Position numbers and translations under genes: made by a program
DNA from: Microbacterium invictum
Lineage (GTDB): Bacteria > Actinomycetota > Actinomycetes > Actinomycetales > Microbacteriaceae
Direction: 5' to 3'
Length of the DNA: 64,000 bases
NCBI RefSeq assembly: GCF_034421375.1
Contig: NZ_CP139779.1
Location: 2,542,001 to 2,606,000 of the forward strand
Notes under the pieces: generated by a model
Databases searched by the model: none
What the model was told of the DNA's origin: nothing
What the model saw: the letters and a program-made list of their open reading frames with translations, nothing else
Shown here: one piece after another, positions 58,451 to 64,000 of the stretch
Numbering within the stretch: position 1 is the stretch's first letter
Layout of the letters: each line of letters opens with the position of its first letter

Positions 58451-59293
58451 GTGGTCGACCCTCCCCTCACCCCGTCGCAGGCCCTCTCCGCCACCTTCCT
58501 CAGCACGCAGGGACTTGCCCGGCGCGGGCTCGACAAGCGGATGATCCGGCGGTTGGTGTCGGAGGGACGCCTCATCCGGCTCCGCAGGGGCCGGTACGCC
58601 GATCCGCGCGCCCACCCGCACCTCCTCGATGCCGGCCGCGCGGGAGGCCGCCTCGATTGCGTCTCGCTGCTCGCCACCCTCGGCGTGTTCGTGAGGGAGA
58701 ACCCGGGACTGCACATCCAGTTCGACCGCAGTGCCAGCCGCATCCCTCCGCTTCGACCCGGGTACACCGCCCACTGGCGGAGCGACCGAGCGATCTCCGA
58801 GAACCTCGCCGCCGACCTCATCGGTGCGCTGGCTCAGGCCGTGAGATGCCAGACCCCGAGGGACGCGATCGCGACCCTCGACAGCGCGTGGCACCTCGGT
58901 CTCGTCGATGAAGCGGAGATCGCCGAGGTCTTCCGCCGCCTCCCGCATCGTCATCAGACCCTCCGACGGCTCCTCGATCGCCGCATGGAGTCCGGGCCGG
59001 AGACGCTCGTCCGCCTGATACTTCGCGGGCTCGGCTGTGGCGTCGACGTCCAGGTTCAGATCCCCGGCGTCGGGCGGGTGGACTTCGTCGTCGACGGGTG
59101 GCTCATCATCGAGTGCGACAGCAGGGCGCACCACGAGGGCTGGGACGCGCAGCGCCGCGACCGCCGCCGCGACCTCGCCGCCGCCGCGCTCGGCTACACC
59201 ACGATCCGTCCGCTGGCCGAAGACCTCCTCTTCGCCTACGACGCGACGGCGACCGCCATCCGAGCCGTCATTCTCACGCGCCGGGCGCGGTGA
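58451..59293 (+). CDS. Winged-helix (AbiEi-like) plus DUF559/Vsr-like nuclease-fold protein, copy 2
   Basis: 280 aa, the same length and domain order as the protein at 33164-34006. Residues about 10-52 form the winged helix (FLSTQGLARRGLDKRMIRRL, RLRRGRYADP). Residues about 181-262 form the nuclease-like domain: SGPETL (Glu184), RVDFVV (Asp211), IIECDSRAHH (Glu221-x-Asp223, His227, His228) and QRRDRRRDLAAAALGY. All expected acidic residues of a PD-(D/E)XK-type Vsr/DUF559 site are present. No AbiEii toxin lies beside it. Palindromes B2 and B3 bracket it, B3 starting two bases after the stop. Confidence 0.85.
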   Translation: MVDPPLTPSQALSATFLSTQGLARRGLDKRMIRRLVSEGRLIRLRRGRYADPRAHPHLLDAGRAGGRLDCVSLLATLGVFVRENPGLHIQFDRSASRIPPLRPGYTAHWRSDRAISENLAADLIGALAQAVRCQTPRDAIATLDSAWHLGLVDEAEIAEVFRRLPHRHQTLRRLLDRRMESGPETLVRLILRGLGCGVDVQVQIPGVGRVDFVVDGWLIIECDSRAHHEGWDAQRRDRRRDLAAAALGYTTIRPLAEDLLFAYDATATAIRAVILTRRAR

Positions 59294-59295
59294 CC

Positions 59296-59382
59296 CTGTC
59301 CCTCACTCCTGCAGATGGCGTCCCGACAGGCCGAAATCCGGGGTTTCGGGCCACGCCCGTGGATTTTGCAGGAGTTGGGGAC
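59296..59382. repeat. Palindromic element B3 (family B), directly after the second DUF559 gene
   Basis: Left arm GTCCCTCACTCCTGCAGA (59298-59315), right arm TTTGCAGGAGTTGGGGAC (59365-59382), 15 of 18 positions complementary; interior CAGGCCGAAA is shared with B1. Same orientation as B1 and B2. It fills most of the gap to the convergent adenosine deaminase gene. Confidence 0.85.
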
Positions 59383-59407
59383 GCGGCACGCGGCCGGCGG
59401 CCAGACG

Positions 59408-60523
59408 TCAGCGGTCGAAGCCGTCGGAGATGAGGTCGATCAGCTCCTCGCGCTGCTCCACCGGGAGGAAGGCGCCCGCCGCGGCGTTCATCTGGAACGC
59501 CTCGAGGTCGTCGAGCCCGTAGTCGAAGGCCTCGACGAGCAGCGCGAGCTCGCGGGTCAGCGACGTGCGGCTCATGAGCCGGTTGTCGACGTTCACCGTC
59601 ACCGCGAAGCCCAGCTGGTAGAGCAGGTCGAAGGGGTGATCCTCGAGGTCGGTGCCCCACCGCTGGATCGCACCCGTCTGCAGGTTCGACGACGGCGAGA
59701 GCTCCAGCGGGATCTCGCGGTCGCGCACCCAGCGGGCGAGGTCGCCGAACTCGACCAGCACCTCCTCGCCCGACCGCTGCACGATCTCGAGGTCCTCGGC
59801 GATGCGCACGCCGTGGCCGAGCCGAAGGGCGCGTCCGTCGAGAAGCGCCGACCGGATCGACTCCAGCCCCGCCGCCTCCCCCGCGTGCACCGTGACGGGG
59901 AAGAACTCCCCGGCGAGGTAGTCGAACGCCTTGCGGTGCCGTGAAGGGAGAAACCCGTCCTCGGGGCCGGCGATGTCGAACCCGACGGCGCCACGCCCGC
60001 GCCACTCCACGGCGAGCCGAGCGATCTCGTGCGACCGGTCGGTGTGCCGCATGGCGGTGATGAGCTGACCGACGCGGATGTCCCGCCCGGCGTCGGCGGC
60101 GAGATCCTCGCCCTCCTCGATGCCGTCCTGCACCGCCTCCACGACCTCGTCGAGGGTGAGGCCGCCGCCGAGGTGCTGCTCGGGCGCCCACCGCACCTCG
60201 CCGTAGATCACGCCGTCGGCGGCGAGGTCCTCGACGAACTCACGGGCGACGCGGGTCAGGCCCTCGCGGGTCTGCATCACCGAGAGGGTGACGTCGAAGG
60301 TCTTGAGGTACTCCACGAGCGACCCCGAGTCGCTCTTCTCGGCGAACCACTCCCCGAGCGCCTCGGCGTCGTCCTCGGGCAGATCGAGGTCGGCGTCGTC
60401 GGCGAGTTCGACGATGGTGGCGGGGCGGAGCCCGCCGTCGAGGTGATCGTGCAGCGAGATCTTGGGCAGGCTCCGCAGAGACACACCCTCCAGCTGGGCG
60501 TCACCGTGCTGATCGATGGCCAT
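59408..60523 (-). CDS. add: Adenosine deaminase
   Basis: 371 aa. Zinc hydrolase converting (deoxy)adenosine to (deoxy)inosine. LPKISLHDHLDGGLRP holds His25 and His27 of the metal site; VTVHAGEAAG the third His and catalytic Glu; LRLGHGVRI the next His; VNVDNRLMSRTSLTREL holds the metal Asp, with Asn in place of the second Asp as common in actinobacterial ADA. CGGAGGA lies before the ATG. Last gene of the nucleoside operon. Confidence 0.95.
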   Translation of the reverse strand: MAIDQHGDAQLEGVSLRSLPKISLHDHLDGGLRPATIVELADDADLDLPEDDAEALGEWFAEKSDSGSLVEYLKTFDVTLSVMQTREGLTRVAREFVEDLAADGVIYGEVRWAPEQHLGGGLTLDEVVEAVQDGIEEGEDLAADAGRDIRVGQLITAMRHTDRSHEIARLAVEWRGRGAVGFDIAGPEDGFLPSRHRKAFDYLAGEFFPVTVHAGEAAGLESIRSALLDGRALRLGHGVRIAEDLEIVQRSGEEVLVEFGDLARWVRDREIPLELSPSSNLQTGAIQRWGTDLEDHPFDLLYQLGFAVTVNVDNRLMSRTSLTRELALLVEAFDYGLDDLEAFQMNAAAGAFLPVEQREELIDLISDGFDR

Positions 60524-60556
60524 CGTGTTCCTCCGGGGGTTGGGGTGTGCGGCGGG

Positions 60557-61867
60557 TCAGATCGAGTCGGCGGTGATGCGTTCGCGAACGAGGGATGACG
60601 CGGCGGGCGCGTCGTCGCCGATGTCCCACGCCCCCTCGATGGCCTCCAGTGCCCGGGCGAAACGCGCCGGGTCGTCGGCCGAGAGGGTGAAGACGGGTGC
60701 GCCTTCGGCGACGATGTCGCCGGGCTTGACGTGCAGGTCGATGCCGGCCGCGTGGATGACGGCGTCCTCGGCGCGGGCACGGCCCGCGCCCAGACGCCAC
60801 GCGGCGATGCCGAACGGCAGCGCCTCCATCCGGATGACGGTCCCCCCGCGCGGGGCGGTGACGGTGTGCGTCTCACGAGGAGTGGGGAGGGCCGCGTCGG
60901 GATCGCCGTCCTGGGCGCGGATCATCGCGCGCCAGACGTCCATCGCCCGGCCGTCGCGCATAGCGGCCTCGACGTCGGCATCGGGCTGACCGGCGAGGGC
61001 GAGCATCTCGCGCGCGAGCGCGACGGTCAACTCGACGACATCGGCGGGACCCCCACCGGCGAGCACCTCGACCGACTCGCGAACCTCGTTGGCGTTGCCG
61101 ATCGCGAGGCCCAGTGGCGTGTTCATGTCGGTGAGGAGCGCCGTCGTGGCGACCCCCGAGTCGGTGCCGAGGCCGACCATCGTGCGGGCGAGCTCGCGGG
61201 CGCGGTCGATGTCCTGCATGAACGCCCCCGACCCGAACTTGACGTCCAGCACCAGGGCGGCCGTCCCCTCGGCGATCTTCTTCGACATGATGCTCGACGC
61301 GATGAGCGGGATGGCCTCGACGGTCCCGGTCACGTCACGCAGCGCGTAGAGGCGCTTGTCCGCCGGGGCGAGCCCGGAGCCTGCGGCGCAGATGACCGCC
61401 CCCACGTCGCGCAGCTGCGCGTGGAGCTCGTCGTTCGACAGCGCGGCGCGCCATCCGGGGATCGACTCCAGCTTGTCGAGGGTGCCGCCGGTGTGCCCGA
61501 GGCCGCGGCCGGACAGCTGCGGCACGGCGACGCCGAACGCCGCGACCAGCGGCGCGAGCGGCAGCGTGATCTTGTCGCCGACGCCGCCGGTGGAGTGCTT
61601 GTCGACGGTGGTCTTGCCGAGGCCGTCGAAGCTCATCCGCTCGCCGGAGGCGATCATGGCATCGGTCATCACGCGGATCTCGTCGCGGGACATGCCGTTC
61701 AGCAGCACCGCCATCGTGAACGCCGACATCTGCGCGTCCATCACATAGCCGCGGGTGTACGCGTCGATCATCCACCGCAGCGCATCCTCGGGAACGGCGC
61801 CCCCGTCGCGCTTGGCGCGGATGACATCGACGGCGTCGAAGGGCTCGGGTGCGGCAGCGCCGCTCAT
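60557..61867 (-). CDS. deoA: Thymidine phosphorylase
   Basis: 436 aa. Pyrimidine-nucleoside phosphorylase with the DAVDVIRAKRDGGAV N-terminus, the signature GLGKTTVDKHSTGGVGDKIT (phosphate loop KHSTGGVGDK), GLGHTGGTLDKLESIPG and LVLDVKFGSGAFM (Lys/Ser of the active site). ATGA overlap with the cytidine deaminase gene. Works on uridine/thymidine formed from deaminated cytidines. Confidence 0.96.
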   Translation of the reverse strand: MSGAAAPEPFDAVDVIRAKRDGGAVPEDALRWMIDAYTRGYVMDAQMSAFTMAVLLNGMSRDEIRVMTDAMIASGERMSFDGLGKTTVDKHSTGGVGDKITLPLAPLVAAFGVAVPQLSGRGLGHTGGTLDKLESIPGWRAALSNDELHAQLRDVGAVICAAGSGLAPADKRLYALRDVTGTVEAIPLIASSIMSKKIAEGTAALVLDVKFGSGAFMQDIDRARELARTMVGLGTDSGVATTALLTDMNTPLGLAIGNANEVRESVEVLAGGGPADVVELTVALAREMLALAGQPDADVEAAMRDGRAMDVWRAMIRAQDGDPDAALPTPRETHTVTAPRGGTVIRMEALPFGIAAWRLGAGRARAEDAVIHAAGIDLHVKPGDIVAEGAPVFTLSADDPARFARALEAIEGAWDIGDDAPAASSLVRERITADSI

Positions 61868-62346
61868 CGCACCGGCTCCGACTCGCGGCTCGGCCGCGCC
61901 TCGAGGTCGCGGGGCCCGAACGCGTCGGGGAGCACCTCATCGATGGTGCGGATGCCCGAGACGGTCTCGAGCAGCATCCCGGGGATCGCGTGCTCGAACA
62001 GCAGCTGCCGGCAGCGACCGCACGGCATGATCGTCTCACCCTCGCCGTTGACGCACACGAACGCGACGAGCTGGCCCCCGCCGGACATGTGCAGCTCGGA
62101 GACCAGTCCGCACTCGGCGCACAGGGTCACGCCGTACGAGGCGTTCTCGACGTTGCACCCCGCCACCACGCGCCCGTCCGAGACGAGTGCGGCCGCACCC
62201 ACCCGGTAGCGCGAATACGGGGCGTAGGCCCGCGCGGCTGCCTCGATGGCGACGGTTCTCAGCTGGTCCCAGTCGATGTCGACCGGGACCTGATCGTCAT
62301 GGTCGTCGGATGACGCGTCCCAGCCGCGTCCGGATCGTCGTGCCAC
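61864..62346 (-). CDS. cdd: Cytidine deaminase
   Basis: 160 aa. Zinc enzyme deaminating (deoxy)cytidine. NVENASYGVTLCAECGL contains the substrate Asn/Glu, the zinc Cys and catalytic Glu; IMPCGRCRQLLFE the other two zinc Cys. A 25-residue hydrophilic N-terminal extension precedes the core when the GTG at 62346 is used; this GTG lies two bases after the permease stop. A shorter start cannot be excluded. Confidence 0.94.
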   Translation of the reverse strand: MARRSGRGWDASSDDHDDQVPVDIDWDQLRTVAIEAAARAYAPYSRYRVGAAALVSDGRVVAGCNVENASYGVTLCAECGLVSELHMSGGGQLVAFVCVNGEGETIMPCGRCRQLLFEHAIPGMLLETVSGIRTIDEVLPDAFGPRDLEARPSRESEPVR

Positions 62347-62348
62347 AC

Positions 62349-63644
62349 TCACCCCTTGATGTACGGCTTGCCCGCCGCCGCCGGTCCGCGCACCTGGCCG
62401 GCGAAGCCGACCACCGCCAGAACCGTCACGACGTACGGCAGCATCGCCATGAATTCCGAAGGGATCGGCGACCCCAGGTTGGTCAGCAGGGTTCGCAGGT
62501 TGGTGGCGAACCCGAACAGCAGCGCGGCCAGCGACGCCTTCACCGGGTCCCAGCCTCCGAAGATCACGGCGGCCAGCGCGATGAAGCCGAGACCGCCGGT
62601 CATCTCCTTGTCGAACGAGCCCACCGAGCCCAGCGTGAAGTACGCCCCGCCGATGCCGGCGACGGCGCCGGCGAGGAGGACGTTCCAGAAGCGGGTCGGG
62701 TTGACACGGATGCCCACGGTGTCGGCGGCCTGCGGGTGCTCGCCCACCGCGCGCAGGCGCAGACCCCAGCGCGTCTTGTACAGGCCCCACGCCACGAGCG
62801 GGACGGCGACGTACATGATGTAGACGATCAGCGTCTGGTTGAACACGACCGGACCGATGACCGGGATGTCGGAGAGGAACGGGATCGCCCAGCGCGGGAA
62901 GCGGGGCGGCGAGTTGAGCGCCTCGGAGTTGGGGGTCAGCAGCGCCCCGTGCAGGAAGCTCGTGAGCCCCGTGATGAGGACGTTCAGGACGACGCCCACG
63001 ATCACCTGGTCGACGAGGTACTTGATCGAGAACGCCGCGAGCACCGAGGCCACGAGCGCTCCCGAGAGCATGGCGGCGAGGAGCCCCGCGATGAACGATC
63101 CGGTGATCGAGGCGACGATCGCCGACGAGAACGCCGCGAGCAGGAACTGGGCCTCGATGGCGACGTTGACCACACCCGCACGCTCGCCGATCACGCCGCC
63201 GAGTGCACCGAAGACGAGCGGCACCGACAGCGACACGGCGCCGAAGAGCAGGCCCGTCACCGGCACCAGCCCGTCCGCGGCCGACCATGTGAGGAAGGCG
63301 AAGACCGCGACGAACGCGAAGACGATCGGGAGCCACAGCCCCGGGCGGCGATACGTGTAGGCCGCCCAGATCGCGTAGCCCGTCATGATGACGAGCAGGA
63401 CCGTGCAGACCGCCACGGTGGCGAAGGTCGGGAGCCCCACGTCGCCGAGGTCGACCGTGGAGGTGCGGTCGCCGAGTCGGTAGGTGCTGACCCCGTCGCG
63501 CGGGAAGGCGAAGGCCATGATGCCGATGAGGACGGTCGAGACCGCGAGCGAGATCGCGAGCTTCCAGCGTCGCTGGCGCACGGTCTGACGCGTGATGACC
63601 TCGTCGGCCTCGGCGGGTGCGGGGTTGACGGTTGCGGTGCTCAT
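62349..63644 (-). CDS. Nucleoside ABC transporter permease (NupQ/YufQ-like)
   Basis: 431 aa, BPD_transp_2 family with about ten TM helices. The conserved core SLPLVFGALGGVIGERAGVVN (shown by GALGGVIGERAGVVNVAIE), GVRVN-type VGIRVNPTRFWNVLLAG and FIALAAVIFGGWDPVKA match the second permease of BmpA/NupA-type nucleoside importers. It overlaps the first permease by four bases. The binding lipoprotein and ATPase would lie upstream beyond the window. Confidence 0.93.
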   Translation of the reverse strand: MSTATVNPAPAEADEVITRQTVRQRRWKLAISLAVSTVLIGIMAFAFPRDGVSTYRLGDRTSTVDLGDVGLPTFATVAVCTVLLVIMTGYAIWAAYTYRRPGLWLPIVFAFVAVFAFLTWSAADGLVPVTGLLFGAVSLSVPLVFGALGGVIGERAGVVNVAIEAQFLLAAFSSAIVASITGSFIAGLLAAMLSGALVASVLAAFSIKYLVDQVIVGVVLNVLITGLTSFLHGALLTPNSEALNSPPRFPRWAIPFLSDIPVIGPVVFNQTLIVYIMYVAVPLVAWGLYKTRWGLRLRAVGEHPQAADTVGIRVNPTRFWNVLLAGAVAGIGGAYFTLGSVGSFDKEMTGGLGFIALAAVIFGGWDPVKASLAALLFGFATNLRTLLTNLGSPIPSEFMAMLPYVVTVLAVVGFAGQVRGPAAAGKPYIKG

Positions 63645-64000
63645 GCGTTCACCTCCTCCTTGCGCGCGGGCGCGGTCGGGTTCTTCGCCGCCGCCTTGGC
63701 GGCACGGCGCGCGCGTCGCCCGGCCGAGAGCTCGCTCGGATCCTTCGGGAGGAAGAAGATCGTGCGAACGAGCGGCGGTGCGGCGATGAAGAGCACGATG
63801 AGCGCCTGCACCACCACGACGATGTCGACGGGGATGCCCTCGGAGACCTGCATCGTGAAGCTGCCGGCCTTGAGGGCACCGAACAGGATGCCGGCGGCGA
63901 AGACGCCCCAGGCTTTGCTGCGGCCGAGCAGCGCGACGGTGATCGCGTCGAACCCGATACCGGCGTCGATGCCGTTGCCGAAGCCGCTGGTGATGGTTCC
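63641..64000 (-). CDS. Nucleoside ABC transporter permease (NupP/YufP-like), 5' end outside window
   Basis: The last 119 residues of a BPD_transp_2 permease. The reading begins GTITSGFGNGIDAGIGFDAI and runs through VALLGRSKAWGVFAAGILFGALKAG (core part GVFAAGILFGALKAG) to a basic, Ala/Lys-rich cytoplasmic tail. The internal Met near 63853 is not the start, since the frame stays open to the window edge. It overlaps the next permease by four bases (ATGA). Pairing with nucleoside salvage genes supports nucleoside uptake. Confidence 0.9.
   Translation of the reverse strand, partial: GTITSGFGNGIDAGIGFDAITVALLGRSKAWGVFAAGILFGALKAGSFTMQVSEGIPVDIVVVVQALIVLFIAAPPLVRTIFFLPKDPSELSAGRRARRAAKAAAKNPTAPARKEEVNA

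Noticed and set aside
58451..59293. Type IV toxin-antitoxin system (AbiEi/AbiEii)
   Set aside because: Only the winged helix resembles AbiEi; the rest is a DUF559-like nuclease fold and no nucleotidyltransferase toxin lies beside either copy.

Overview
The window is a 64-kb piece of a very GC-rich actinobacterial chromosome, most likely from Microbacteriaceae (Microbacterium or a close relative). This rests on base composition, abundant GTG starts and TGATG/ATGA/GTGA gene overlaps, an AccD/AccE/biotinylated-alpha-subunit acyl-CoA carboxylase, a GlfT2-like galactofuranosyltransferase, LGFP-repeat and LCP wall proteins, and many candidate leaderless promoters (TANNNT six or seven bases before the start codon). 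The organism itself cannot be proven from the window. No rRNA, tRNA, CRISPR array, transposase or prophage gene was seen.

Region 1 (1-29.5 kb) is a surface or cell-wall polysaccharide locus. On the minus strand, 6.6 kb to 1 carries a GlfT2-like transferase, UDP-galactopyranose mutase, a large membrane protein and an ABC-2 exporter whose ATPase runs off the window. On the plus strand, 6.7-10.3 kb carries rmlA, rmlB, a flippase-like membrane protein and a polyprenol-phosphate sugar synthase. Next come rmlC, a membrane protein and an SDR reductase (minus), then a second ABC exporter whose ATPase has a glycan-recognition domain (plus). A minus-strand run from 29.5 to 15.4 kb adds an LCP ligase, four glycosyltransferase-type proteins, a dTDP-rhamnose-4-epimerase-like SDR, an O-acetylation pair, a lipoprotein and a secreted LGFP-repeat protein. 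Together they suggest synthesis, acetylation, export and wall attachment of glycans containing galactofuranose and a 6-deoxyhexose (rhamnose and/or 6-deoxytalose).

Region 2 (29.5-49.5 kb) is housekeeping: purE/purK, a PH-domain protein, biotin ligase, acyl-CoA carboxylase beta, epsilon and alpha subunits, a two-component system with an extra membrane protein, an RNA methyltransferase, Maf, an esterase, an LpdA-like flavoprotein, purine nucleoside phosphorylase, a phosphohexomutase and a GNAT enzyme. A structured candidate small RNA lies at about 36.25-36.39 kb.

Region 3 (49.5-57.4 kb) is a self-contained mannitol PTS operon (extra IIB, HPr, EI, MtlA, MtlF, MtlD) divergent from an MtlR-type regulator. 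Region 4 (59.4-64 kb) is a nucleoside uptake and salvage operon (two ABC permeases, cytidine deaminase, thymidine phosphorylase, adenosine deaminase).

The most unusual signal is a pair of 280-residue proteins (33164-34006 and 58451-59293), each with a winged-helix N-terminus and a DUF559/Vsr-like nuclease C-terminus. Each gene is bracketed by two copies of a short palindromic element with nearly the same geometry: one element ends about 110 bp before the start, the other begins 1-2 bp after the stop. The palindrome family differs between the two genes. This looks like a nuclease gene plus cognate-palindrome cassette that I do not recognise as described.
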